A DNA stretch of 64,000 nucleotides. It comes from Streptomyces barringtoniae. GTDB taxonomy: Bacteria; Actinomycetota; Actinomycetes; Streptomycetales; Streptomycetaceae. This document shows, one piece after another, positions 16,930 through 25,007 of the stretch (within the stretch, counting starts at the first letter, position 1; each line of letters begins with the position of its first letter). A program made the translations under genes and the position numbers. Location: NCBI RefSeq assembly GCF_020819595.1, contig NZ_JAJHNP010000006.1:1-64000 (forward strand). Reading direction: 5' to 3'. Below the pieces are notes generated by a model. The model did no database searches. It was not told the DNA's origin and saw nothing but the letters and a program-made list of their open reading frames with translations.

Positions 16930-17913
16930 TCAGCCTCTGTCCTTGCGTGCCACGAGCCGGTACGCGTTGGAGAACGGTGTGCGGCGGAGGAGGGGGGCCA
17001 GGACGTGGTCCAGGGCCGAGGCCGACAGCCGGGCGGGCGCGGCGGCGGCTCTCAGTAGCGGGGCCTTGGCGACGGCCAGGACGACCGCGGCCGACAGGTC
17101 GTAGGGCACATGCGGGTGTTTGCGGTCGGTCACGAGGATCGTGCAGCCCAGGGTCTCCAGCTCGGCGCGCAGGTTGCGCAGGGGCAGCAGGTGCAGGTGG
17201 CGGGGCTGACCGTACGGGAGCCACCATCTGCCCAGCAGGGCGGCGAACGCGCAGCGCGGATCGGCGACTTCCACGACGAGGTGGCCGCCGGGCCGCAGGG
17301 CCGTCAGGGCGGCGCGGAGTTCGGCGCGCGGGTCGGGCGTGTGCTCCAGATGGCGGAACATGCTGACCACGTCGTAGCGGCCGCGCAGCCGGGCCGTCAT
17401 GCCGGGTGTGGCGAGGTAACCGCGGTGGGCCTCCTCGACCCGTTCCTCCAGCTGGGCCTGCTGCACCCGGGCCGTCGGGTCCAGGCCGTCGAAGCTCGTG
17501 TACGGGAAGAACTCCTTCGCCGCCTCGGGGAAGCGGGCGTGACCCGTGCCCACGTCCAGCCAGCTCTCCGCCTCGGCCAGCGCCGACAGCCGCCAGGCGG
17601 TGACCCGGTGCCGCCGGCGGACCGCGCGGGCGGACCGGACGCGGGCGGTGAACTCCTCCAACTGCCGTTCGTAGAAGTCCCGGTGGAAGAAGGTGAACCC
17701 TTCCGCCGTGAGCCGGGGGTTCTGGAAGACGTGGGCGCAGTCGCGGCACTCGTCGAGGACGAACCGGCCCGGCCGGTGCCGCAGGGGGTCGCTCGCGCGC
17801 ACCCGGGTGCGCAGCCGTGCGGAGCCGCACCAGGGGCAGTCCTCGCGGCGTGGTTCGAGGAACGGGTCGGAGGACCGGGGTAGGGGCGTAGGCGTGAAGG
17901 ACGAGGTCGGCAT
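16930..17913 (-). CDS. SAM-dependent methyltransferase with N-terminal zinc ribbon
   Basis: The 327-aa product starts with a Cys-rich zinc ribbon (CPWCGSA ... CRDCAHVF, about residues 25-60). A class I methyltransferase domain follows with the SAM loop SWLDVGTGHARF and the later motif YDVVSMFRHLEHTPDP. A C-terminal extension contains LRPGGHLVVEVADP. This architecture occurs in methyltransferases acting on sugars or other small substrates and in hopanoid or envelope-modifying enzymes, so the substrate is open. The ATG at 17913 gives MPTSSFTPTPLP. It faces the repeat array downstream and is divergent from cobT. Confidence 0.85.
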   Translation of the reverse strand: MPTSSFTPTPLPRSSDPFLEPRREDCPWCGSARLRTRVRASDPLRHRPGRFVLDECRDCAHVFQNPRLTAEGFTFFHRDFYERQLEEFTARVRSARAVRRRHRVTAWRLSALAEAESWLDVGTGHARFPEAAKEFFPYTSFDGLDPTARVQQAQLEERVEEAHRGYLATPGMTARLRGRYDVVSMFRHLEHTPDPRAELRAALTALRPGGHLVVEVADPRCAFAALLGRWWLPYGQPRHLHLLPLRNLRAELETLGCTILVTDRKHPHVPYDLSAAVVLAVAKAPLLRAAAAPARLSASALDHVLAPLLRRTPFSNAYRLVARKDRG

Positions 17914-18057
17914 GGCGGCTCCCTGGGCGACATTCCGCAACAAACCGGACAGCAGACCGGAACGTATGGGATCCGGATCCCGGGCGCAATGACGTCGTGG
18001 GGGCGTGGTGGCCATGTGACGCGGAAGCGTTCGTTCTCTGGCGGTACTGTTCGGCGA

Positions 18058-19173
18058 ATGAGCAGGCTTAATCTGGACGACTTCACCGATCTGATCGAGC
18101 GCCCGGACGGGGGCGTGCGTCGTGACGCCGAGGCCCGGCGAGAGCGCCAGATCGTGCCGCCCGGGGCGCTGGGCCGCCTCGACGAGCTGGGCGAGTGGCT
18201 GGCCGCCGCGCAGAGTGCCGTACCGGTACGGACCGTGGAGCGGCCGAAGGTGATCCTCTTCGCCGGTGACCACGGCATCGCCGAGCTGGGCGTCTCGGCG
18301 CGTCCCGCCAGCAGCGCGGAGCGGCTGGTGCGGGCCGTGCTGGAGGGCGCGAGCCCGGTGTCCGTGCTCGCGCGGCGTCAGGAGGTGCCCGTACGAGTCG
18401 TGGACATGGCTCTGGACTGCGCGCCGGACGCCTTCCCGGAGGACGTCGTACGGCACCGGGTGCGGCGCGGCAGCGGCCGTATCGACATCGAGGACGCGCT
18501 CACCCTGGAAGAGGCCGAGGCGGCGCTGCGCGCGGGCGTCGCCGTCGCCGACGAGGAGGCCGACTCCGGCACGGACATGGTGGTGCTCGGCGACATCAGC
18601 GTCGGCGGGACCACCGCCGCGGCGGTGCTGATCGCGGCGCTGTGCGGGACCGACGCGTCGGTGGTGACCGGGCGGGGCGGGCTCGCCATCGACGACCTGG
18701 CGTGGATGCGCAAGTGCGCGGCGATCCGGGACGCGCTCCGGCGGGCGCGGCCGGTGCTCGGGGACCAGCTGCAGCTGCTGGCGACCGTGGGCGGGGCGGA
18801 CCTCGCGGCGATGACCGGGTTCCTGCTGCAGTGCGCGGTGCGGAAGCTGCCGGTGATCCTCGACGGAGTGGTGGCCGCCGCGTGCGCCCTGGTCGCGCAG
18901 CGGGTCGCGTTCCGGGCGCCGGACTGGTGGCTGGCCGGGCACGCCAGCGGGGAGCCGGGGCAGGCGAAGGCACTGGACCGGATGGCCCTGGAGCCGCTGC
19001 TGGAGCAGGGGGTGAAGGTCGGCGAGGGCGCCGGGGCGCTGCTCGCCCTGCCGCTGGTGCGGGCCGCGGCGGCGCTGGCCGCGGAGCTTCCCGAGAAGCC
19101 CGGGGACGAGAAGGAGCCGGAGGAGGAGAAGGAACCGGAGGAGGAGAAGGAACCGGAGGAGGAGAAGGAGTAG
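18058..19173 (+). CDS. cobT: Nicotinate-nucleotide-dimethylbenzimidazole phosphoribosyltransferase
   Basis: CobT makes alpha-ribazole phosphate, the lower ligand of cobalamin. The 371-aa product has LFAGDHGIAELGVSARP near residue 70, DMVVLGDISVGGTTAAA, and the catalytic glutamate Glu323 in VKVGEGAGALLALP, so the active site is complete. The ATG at 18058 replaces an unlikely longer frame. The C-terminus is odd: after AELPEKPGD the protein ends in a run of EKEPEE units encoded by an 18-bp tandem repeat, a highly acidic tail not needed for catalysis. It lies among membrane-protein genes rather than in a cob operon. Confidence 0.93.
   Translation: MSRLNLDDFTDLIERPDGGVRRDAEARRERQIVPPGALGRLDELGEWLAAAQSAVPVRTVERPKVILFAGDHGIAELGVSARPASSAERLVRAVLEGASPVSVLARRQEVPVRVVDMALDCAPDAFPEDVVRHRVRRGSGRIDIEDALTLEEAEAALRAGVAVADEEADSGTDMVVLGDISVGGTTAAAVLIAALCGTDASVVTGRGGLAIDDLAWMRKCAAIRDALRRARPVLGDQLQLLATVGGADLAAMTGFLLQCAVRKLPVILDGVVAAACALVAQRVAFRAPDWWLAGHASGEPGQAKALDRMALEPLLEQGVKVGEGAGALLALPLVRAAAALAAELPEKPGDEKEPEEEKEPEEEKEPEEEKE
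19108..19170 (+). repeat. 18-bp tandem repeat coding the acidic CobT tail
   Basis: Three copies of gagaaggagccggaggag (later copies with gaacc for gagcc) and a half copy fill 19108-19170, ending at the TAG stop. Being a multiple of three, copy-number changes would lengthen or shorten the EKEPEE tail without breaking the frame. Confidence 0.9.
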
Positions 19174-19242
19174 TTCCGGTTCGCGTGAACTCCCGGCGGA
19201 AAAGTGCGGTTCGCCTGAGCGGCCCCCATATGATCCTGCCCC

Positions 19243-21048
19243 ATGGGAGATGCCCGAAATGCCGTTCCGCAGCAGGCCGAACCGGGACGTCCGGGTGAGG
19301 AGGGGCGGCGGTCCACCGGGGCCTCCCGGCGGGCCGCCGCCTTCGCCGTCTGGTATCTGCGCACCGTCGCCTTCATCAACTTCCTCAGCGCGGTCTGGGT
19401 CTCGCTCGGCCAGGACGTGCGCCGGCACAACCAGGACGACTTCTTCACCCCGTACCTGCTGACGGCCGGTTTCGCCTCGGGTGTGTTCACCGCGTTCCTG
19501 GCGATCACCATGCGGCGCCGGAAGCGGGCCGCCTGGATCCTCAACATCGTGCTCAGCGGGGCCTTCCTCGCGCTGTTCGCGTTCGCCATGGCGTTCCCGG
19601 AGATCCGGCGGTACGCACAGAACTGGGTCTCGCTGGCGCTCACGGCCGCGTTCGTCGGCGCGCTGCTCGTGGGCCGCCGGGAGTTCTACGCCAAGGGCGA
19701 CCGGTCCAACGCGCGGCTCGCGGCGATGGTCGCCGTCGGCGGCGGGCTGGCCGCGAGCCTGCTGGCCGGGCTGCTGGTGACGGTCACCAACCAGGCGCCG
19801 GACGCGGCCCGTTCGACCTTCCTGGAGCGCTGGCACTTCGGCGCCCTGCGCCTGGTGTCGGTGGCCGCCGACGAGTCCCGCTTCCCCGGCATCGACCCGC
19901 CGAACTGGGCCAACGTCGCCGTCAACGTGCTCAGCACGGCCCTCGTCCTCGCCGTGTTCTACGCCGCGTTCCGCTCCCGGCGCGCCGTCGACCCGCTCAC
20001 CGAGGACGACGAGAAGCAATTGCGGGCCCTGCTGGACCGGCACGGCGAGCGGGACTCGCTCGGCTACTTCGCGCTGCGCCGGGAGAAGAGCGTCGTGTGG
20101 TCGCCCACGGGCAAGGCGGCCGTCGCCTACCGGGTGGTCGGCGGGGTGAGCCTGGCCTCCGGGGATCCGCTCGGGGACCCGGAGGCGTGGCCGGGTGCGA
20201 TCGCGCCGTGGCTCGCGGAGGCGCGGGCGCACGGCTGGATCCCGGCGGTGATGGGCGCGAGCGAGGAGGCAGGGACGATCTACGCCCGGCACGGGCTCGA
20301 CGCCCTGGAACTCGGCGACGAGGCGATCGTGGAGGTCGCCGACTTCACCCTGGAGGGCCGGGCGATGCGCACGGTCCGGCAGGCGTACAACCGGGTGCGG
20401 CGGGCCGGGTACGAGGTGCGGATCCGGCGCCACGCGGATATCCCGACCGCCCCGGTGGACGAGATGGCGCATCTCGTCGAGCGGGCGGACGACTGGCGGG
20501 ACGGGGCGACCGAGCGCGGGTTCAGCATGGCGCTCGGCCGGCTCGGGGACCCCGAGGACGGGCAGTGCGTGATGCTGGAGTGCACGGACGCCGAGGGGAG
20601 GCTGCGCGCACTGCTGTCCTTCGTGCCGTGGGGGCCGCACGGACTGTCCCTGGACCTGATGCGCCGCGACCGGGACTCCGACAACGGGCTGATGGAGTTC
20701 ATGGTCATCGAACTGCTGCGGCGGGCCGGAGAGATCGGTATCACGCAGGTCTCACTGAACTTCGCGATGTTCAGGTCGGTCTTCGAACGTGGCGCACGCC
20801 TCGGTGCCGGACCGGTGCTGAGGCTGTGGCGGTCGCTGCTCAGCTTCTTCTCCCGCTGGTGGCAGATCGAGTCGCTGTACCGCGCCAACGCCAAGTACCG
20901 GCCCATCTGGGAGCCTCGGTTCCTGCTCTTCGAGAAGAGCGCGGACCTGCTGCGCATCGGCCTCGCCTCGGCCCGCGCGGAGGGCTTCCTGGAGGCGCCG
21001 GGACTCCCGAAGTGGCTGCACCGCAGGCACCTGGACACGCACCGGTGA
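19243..21048 (+). CDS. Phosphatidylglycerol lysyltransferase-like (DUF2156/MprF C-terminal type) membrane protein
   Basis: This 601-aa protein has five to six membrane segments in the first 240 residues and a C-terminal DUF2156 domain, the GNAT-like catalytic part of MprF/LPG synthases. Visible blocks are GGVSLASGDPLGDPEAW, a conserved MRTVRQAYNRVRRAGYEV, LSFVPWGPHGLSLDLMRRD and the terminal YRANAKYRPIWEPRFLLFE. Such enzymes move an aminoacyl group from tRNA to phosphatidylglycerol, raising surface charge and resistance to cationic peptides. No tRNA-synthetase domain is attached, so the amino acid is unknown. The next gene starts ten bases downstream, implying a two-gene operon. Confidence 0.88.
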   Translation: MGDARNAVPQQAEPGRPGEEGRRSTGASRRAAAFAVWYLRTVAFINFLSAVWVSLGQDVRRHNQDDFFTPYLLTAGFASGVFTAFLAITMRRRKRAAWILNIVLSGAFLALFAFAMAFPEIRRYAQNWVSLALTAAFVGALLVGRREFYAKGDRSNARLAAMVAVGGGLAASLLAGLLVTVTNQAPDAARSTFLERWHFGALRLVSVAADESRFPGIDPPNWANVAVNVLSTALVLAVFYAAFRSRRAVDPLTEDDEKQLRALLDRHGERDSLGYFALRREKSVVWSPTGKAAVAYRVVGGVSLASGDPLGDPEAWPGAIAPWLAEARAHGWIPAVMGASEEAGTIYARHGLDALELGDEAIVEVADFTLEGRAMRTVRQAYNRVRRAGYEVRIRRHADIPTAPVDEMAHLVERADDWRDGATERGFSMALGRLGDPEDGQCVMLECTDAEGRLRALLSFVPWGPHGLSLDLMRRDRDSDNGLMEFMVIELLRRAGEIGITQVSLNFAMFRSVFERGARLGAGPVLRLWRSLLSFFSRWWQIESLYRANAKYRPIWEPRFLLFEKSADLLRIGLASARAEGFLEAPGLPKWLHRRHLDTHR

Positions 21049-21058
21049 GGACCGACCG

Positions 21059-21817
21059 ATGAGAGCGCTCGCCCGCTGGGCCCGTGAGGAGTGGGGGCCG
21101 CTGTACGTCACCGTACGCGCGGCCCCGCTGGAGCGGCGTCTGCGGGCGGCGCCGATGACGCTCGGCGCGGTCTGTCTGACGGCCCTGCTGCAGTACGTGC
21201 AGAACCAGCCGTGGGGCTACCAGCTCGTGCAGAACATGGGCGCCGTACGGGCCCAGGACCCGCTGTGGCTGGCCTTGCTCCGCACTCCCCTCTCCCTCTT
21301 CGTGCCGGCGCTGGATCTGCCGGTGTGGGGCGCGCTGGCGCAGATCCTGCTGGTGTTCGGGATCGCGGAGATCTGCATCGGCTGGTGGCGGACCCTGGTG
21401 ATCGCGTACGCCGCCACACTCGCCGGGACCCTGTACGCGCGCGTCGGCATCTCGCTGGGCGCGCACGCCCCGTTCGGGCTGCCGTGGACGGACGCGCAGG
21501 TGGTGGACACCGGTCCGTCGGCGGCCGTGGTGGGTCTCGCCGTGTTCGTCAGCTGGCGCTACGGCGCGTACGTCACCTCGGGCGCGGTGACCCTGGCGAT
21601 GGTCGCCGAGGTGCTGGTCAAGGAGAACCTGGCGGGCAAGGAGCATCTGGCCGCGCTGATGGCGGTGGGGCTGATCTGCCTCGCGGTGGCGGTGCGGCAC
21701 CGCTACGGGCTGCGGCTGCGCCCGCACCGCGCGTACGGCCGTCCGACGCGGCGCGTTCAGCGACGACCGGGCAGCCGGGCCGGGCGCGGGTCGGACCTGC
21801 CGCCGATCCGGCCCTGA
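21059..21817 (+). CDS. Rhomboid-like integral membrane protein
   Basis: The 252-aa product has about six membrane helices and a basic tail. Ser154 in DTGPSAAVVGL on one helix and His196 in GKEHLAALMAVG on the last are placed like the Ser-His pair of rhomboid proteases, although the exact GxSG motif is not kept. It may be an active intramembrane protease or a catalytically dead relative. It starts ten bases after the lysyltransferase-like gene and probably forms an operon with it. The last 20 codons (after RRVQRRPGSRAG) come from a duplicated sequence derived from the convergent neighbour, so the native C-terminus seems to have been replaced. Confidence 0.75.
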   Translation: MRALARWAREEWGPLYVTVRAAPLERRLRAAPMTLGAVCLTALLQYVQNQPWGYQLVQNMGAVRAQDPLWLALLRTPLSLFVPALDLPVWGALAQILLVFGIAEICIGWWRTLVIAYAATLAGTLYARVGISLGAHAPFGLPWTDAQVVDTGPSAAVVGLAVFVSWRYGAYVTSGAVTLAMVAEVLVKENLAGKEHLAALMAVGLICLAVAVRHRYGLRLRPHRAYGRPTRRVQRRPGSRAGRGSDLPPIRP

Positions 21818-22340
21818 ATACCCAGACTCCGCCGAGCCCAGCGCCGATCGTGCCACCAGACACGGGCGCGGCGACCGCCGAAACGCCGGACCCACAGCGA
21901 ACCCGAGCCCGGCTCCCGCCCCGTACGTACAGCCCTCAGCGACGATCGGGCAACCGGGCCGAGCGCGGGTCCGCTCTGCCACCGACCCAGTCCCGAACCG
22001 CGCAGGCCGGCCGGGCCCAGCGCCGGTCGTACCGACAGGCACCGGGGCAGCCCCCCGCCCCCGAACGGCCACGCAGTACACCCCGCTCAGCGGCGGTCGA
22101 GCAGCCGGGCCGGGCGCGGGTCCGCTCTGCCACCCACCCAGTCCCGAACCGCGCCGGTCCGCCGGACCCAGCGCGGGTCGTACCGACAGGCACCGGGGCA
22201 GCCCCCCGCCCCCGAACGGCCACGCAGTACAGCCCGTTCAGCGGCGGTCGGGCAGCCGGGCCGGGCGGGGGTCCGGTCTGCCGCCGATCCAGTCCTGGAC
22301 CGCGCGGGTCCGCCTGGTCCAGCGGCGGTCGTGGCGGTAG
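21757..22340. repeat. Tandem duplication of a gene 3' end (151-bp period)
   Basis: Four related blocks begin at 21757, 21936, 22087 and 22238. The last three are spaced exactly 151 bases apart; the first has diverged and is 179 bases away. On the complementary strand each block encodes a version of DRRW.RR...VxDWIGGRxDPRPARLPDRR followed by an in-phase TGA, the C-terminus of the gene at 22238-23002. The other copies are stranded duplicates. Between 21818 and 22237 there is no independent gene. The leftmost copy now supplies the 3' end of the rhomboid-like gene in the opposite reading direction. Confidence 0.87.
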
Positions 22341-23002
22341 GTGCGCAGGGCAGCCTTGGCGCGGGCACGGGGGCGGCGGCCGTAGAAGCGGCGGGCCCAG
22401 GGGGAGCCGGGGCGGGCCAGCCGGATCGCGCCGACCAGCGCGACCAGCGGCACGATCACCCCGAAGACCGCGATGCGCGCCTTGCCCTTGCTCAGGGCGA
22501 TCAGCGCGAAGAGGAAGTTCACGCCGATGGTGCTGAGGGCGCCGCCGCGGTCCTGCAGCTCCTGCTGCGAGAGGTCGTTGACGCCGAACGGGGCGAAGCC
22601 GGCGAGCAGCAGCCCGACGAGCGCGGCGGTGAGCACGACGACCTCGACGCTCTTGCGGCCCTCCTCGCTCCAGTACACGTCGTCCAGGTGGAGGATCAGC
22701 GCGAACTCGTCCAGGACGAGCCCGGCGCCCATCCCGAACAGCACGGCGGCGATGGCACCGCCCGCGCCGTTCCGGCCGCTGGCGACCGCGCCGAACCCGC
22801 CGACGAGGGTGAGGACGACGCCGGGGACGACGTGGTGGATGTGCAGCCCGCCCGCCCTGACGTTCTTGAACGGGCCCTTGCCGGCCCGGATCAGACGGGT
22901 GATCACCCGCGTGACGACGAAGGTGAGCAGGAAGGCGGCGAGGGCGAGCAGCAGCGGGAGTTTGCCCGGTTCGACGATGTTCCGCACCCACCAGTGCCCC
23001 AT
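22238..23002 (-). CDS. Conserved polytopic membrane protein, unknown function
   Basis: This 254-aa protein has about six to seven membrane helices. A His-rich block HIHHVVPGVVLTLVGG and an acidic LDEFALILHLDDVYW suggest metal- or lipid-headgroup binding residues at the membrane interface. The C-terminal 60 residues are very basic (WARRFYGRRPRARAK and onward). I know this family only as a conserved actinobacterial membrane protein. The ATG at 23002 is clear and cobS is divergent. Its 3' end is the probable source of the 151-bp tandem duplication downstream. Confidence 0.82.
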   Translation of the reverse strand: MGHWWVRNIVEPGKLPLLLALAAFLLTFVVTRVITRLIRAGKGPFKNVRAGGLHIHHVVPGVVLTLVGGFGAVASGRNGAGGAIAAVLFGMGAGLVLDEFALILHLDDVYWSEEGRKSVEVVVLTAALVGLLLAGFAPFGVNDLSQQELQDRGGALSTIGVNFLFALIALSKGKARIAVFGVIVPLVALVGAIRLARPGSPWARRFYGRRPRARAKAALRTYRHDRRWTRRTRAVQDWIGGRPDPRPARLPDRR

Positions 23003-23062
23003 ATGCGCACCCTATCCCCGGGTGCGGAGAGCGGCTCCGCGACCGCCCGGTAACCTTCGCCG

Positions 23063-23848
23063 GTGCCCAAGTCCTCACCGCTCGACGGCCTCCGCTTCGC
23101 CTTCGGCACCCTCACCGTGCTGCCCGTCCGGGTGCACCGCTGGGACCGCGAGGCCGCACGCGCCGGGATGATGAACGCCCCGGTCGCCGGTCTGGTCGTG
23201 GGCCTCTGCGCGGCCGGAGCGGGACTGCTGCTGCTCCTCCTCGGCGCCGGCCCGCTGCTCGCCGCCGTCGCCTCCGTCGCCGTACCGGCGACGCTCACCC
23301 GCGGGCTGCACCTCGACGGCCTCGCCGACACCGCCGACGGCCTGGGCAGCGGCAAACCCGCCGAGGACGCGCTCCGCATCATGAAGCAGTCGGACATCGG
23401 GCCGTTCGGGGTCATCACCCTGGTCCTGGTGGTGCTGGCGCAGGTCGCGGTGCTGGCACAGCTGTACGGCGGCTCCTGGGCGCGGGGTGCCCTGGCGGCC
23501 GTCCTCTCGGCGATCACGGCCCGGCTCGCGCTCACCCTGGCCGCCCGCACCGGGGTGCCGGCCGCCCGCCCGGAGGGGCTGGGGGCGGCGGTCGCCGGGG
23601 TGGTTCCGGTACCGGGCGTGCTGGCCGTCACCGCGGCCTTCACGATCGGTTCGGCGGCCTGGGGGACGGCCCTGGGCCCGTACGGCGCCGTGCGCGCGGC
23701 GGCAGCGGTCCTGCTGTCCCTGGCCACGGCCGAACTCCTGCTGCGCCGCTGCACGAACCGCTTCGGCGGGGTGACGGGTGACGTCTTCGGCGCCTTGGCG
23801 GAGACGTCCGCGACCACCGCTCTCGTGGTGCTGTCCCTGGGCCGATAA
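23063..23848 (+). CDS. cobS: Adenosylcobinamide-GDP ribazoletransferase (cobalamin synthase)
   Basis: CobS joins adenosylcobinamide-GDP, the product of CobU, to alpha-ribazole from CobT in the last step of cobalamin assembly, inside the membrane. The 261-aa polytopic protein opens SPLDGLRFAFGTLTVLPV and has the hallmark LHLDGLADTADGLG plus MKQSDIGPFGV. A C-terminal GGVTGDVFGALAE motif completes it. The GTG at 23063 lies 60 bases from the divergent membrane-protein gene. An RDD gene follows 30 bases downstream. Together with cobU and cobT the nucleotide-loop set is complete in 9 kb, though not in one operon. Confidence 0.94.
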   Translation: MPKSSPLDGLRFAFGTLTVLPVRVHRWDREAARAGMMNAPVAGLVVGLCAAGAGLLLLLLGAGPLLAAVASVAVPATLTRGLHLDGLADTADGLGSGKPAEDALRIMKQSDIGPFGVITLVLVVLAQVAVLAQLYGGSWARGALAAVLSAITARLALTLAARTGVPAARPEGLGAAVAGVVPVPGVLAVTAAFTIGSAAWGTALGPYGAVRAAAAVLLSLATAELLLRRCTNRFGGVTGDVFGALAETSATTALVVLSLGR

Positions 23849-23878
23849 GCTTCTCGGCCGTACACGGAGAAGGCAGTT

Positions 23879-24505
23879 GTGATTCGGGGGACTTCCGTGC
23901 TGAAGCTGCGCCGCGCCCTGGCCTGGTTCATAGACTTCGCGCTCGTGGCTGCGGCGGCCGCCCTGCTGGCCGTACTCACCTTCCACCGCATCGCCGCTCT
24001 CGTCACGGACGTGCCCTCACTGGCCACCAGGGGCGGTCTGGACCTCGTGACCTCGCGCGGTGACGTCGTCGGCGCCTCCGAACACCTCGGACTGTCCCTG
24101 TGGGACCAGGTGGTCCTGGACGTGGAGGAGGCCTTCGGCGCGCTCGTCCTCGCCACGTTCCTCTACCAGTGGGCCTGTCTCGCGCTGCTCGGCCGCACCC
24201 TCGGCAAGGGCCTGCTCGGCCTGCGCGTGACCCCGCGGCTGTCCCGGCACGCCCTGCGCCGCGCCGCCGTCACCACCGTCGCCGACGTAGCGGTGTACGC
24301 GCTGGCCTGTGTGCTGCTGGTCGAGGGCAGGTTCGTTCTTTCGGTACTGGTGTGGGCCATCGCGGTGGTGCTGTTCCTGGTCAACGCCCTGACGGTGGTC
24401 TTCCCCGGCCGCCGCTCCCTCGCCGACCGGCTGGCCGGCACCTCCGTGGTGGCCGTGTTTCGGCTCGGGCAGTCCAGCCCGATGGGCAGCGTGCCCCAGG
24501 GGTGA
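23879..24505 (+). CDS. RDD-family membrane protein
   Basis: This 208-aa protein has an RDD-type opening LRRALAWFIDFALVAAAAAL, the family's LGRTLGKGLLGLRV loop, and a C-terminal RRSLADRLAGTSVV. Helices are near residues 15-37, 85-105, 130-150 and 153-172. The GTG at 23879 follows GAAGG with six bases of spacing. RDD proteins are poorly understood; some act as transporters or Na+/H+ antiporters. It probably shares a transcript with cobS, but a role in cobamide transport would be a guess. A second RDD protein lies at 49.1 kb. Confidence 0.85.
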   Translation: MIRGTSVLKLRRALAWFIDFALVAAAAALLAVLTFHRIAALVTDVPSLATRGGLDLVTSRGDVVGASEHLGLSLWDQVVLDVEEAFGALVLATFLYQWACLALLGRTLGKGLLGLRVTPRLSRHALRRAAVTTVADVAVYALACVLLVEGRFVLSVLVWAIAVVLFLVNALTVVFPGRRSLADRLAGTSVVAVFRLGQSSPMGSVPQG

Positions 24506-25007
24506 GCGCCCGCGCCGCACCGCACACTCCACGGCGGCGCCCCGCTCCCGTACGGCACCGGCGATGTCCGCCCCGGCCGGGACGCCGTACACCAGGCGCG
24601 ACAGCCGAAGGGGCCCGCCCGGCCGGCGGTGAGGGCCGGCCGCGCCGAGTCGTCCAGGTCGAGGCGGGTGTACGGGAGGCCTCACTGCACACCTCGGCGG
24701 TGATCGCGCCGACCGGCCCGGCGGACGGACGGTGCGCCGGAACGCGACGGCCACGGCGCGAGGCGCGGTGAGCGGGCGGCGGAAGTGACCACGACGCCAC
24801 GCGCAGGTGAACGCCCGCAGGAATGAGCGAACGCGCGCACGCGCGTAGTCTCGTCCCGGGTGTTCGCCGACAGGGTGAAGGCCCCGTTGCCCTCCGCGCC
24901 CAGGTCTGGGCCTAAGGTCGGCTCTCGGGCCCACCCACCCCTGCACAGGCGATTGCCCTACAGGGCGATCGAGGATCGCAATACATCGGAAGCGAGAATT
25001 CACCACC
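24506..25007. promoter_or_regulatory. 500-base non-coding stretch with pepA leader hairpins
   Basis: No intact gene is supported here. The left 290 bases show protein-like patches in different frames of the minus strand, without a start or continuous frame, so they may be an eroded gene; I cannot name it. Just before pepA are two overlapping inverted repeats: cgattgccct/agggcgatcg at 24950-24971 (one mismatch) and gcgatc-gag-gatcgc at 24965-24979. They are mutually exclusive as RNA hairpins and lie 30-60 bases before the pepA start, either an operator or a leader structure. Confidence 0.4.

Noticed and set aside
21818..22237. Short minus-strand frames ending in the DWVGGRADP-type sequence
   Set aside because: They are stranded copies of a neighbouring gene's 3' end without their own starts, described as a tandem duplication instead.
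16313..22340. The two repeat arrays as CRISPR
   Set aside because: Units are contiguous and degenerate (60/121 bp, 151 bp) with no unique spacers between conserved short repeats, and no cas genes are present.
24381..24800. Minus-strand frame of 139 codons upstream of pepA
   Set aside because: Pro/Arg-rich, overlaps the RDD gene end, no family resemblance; at most part of an eroded gene.
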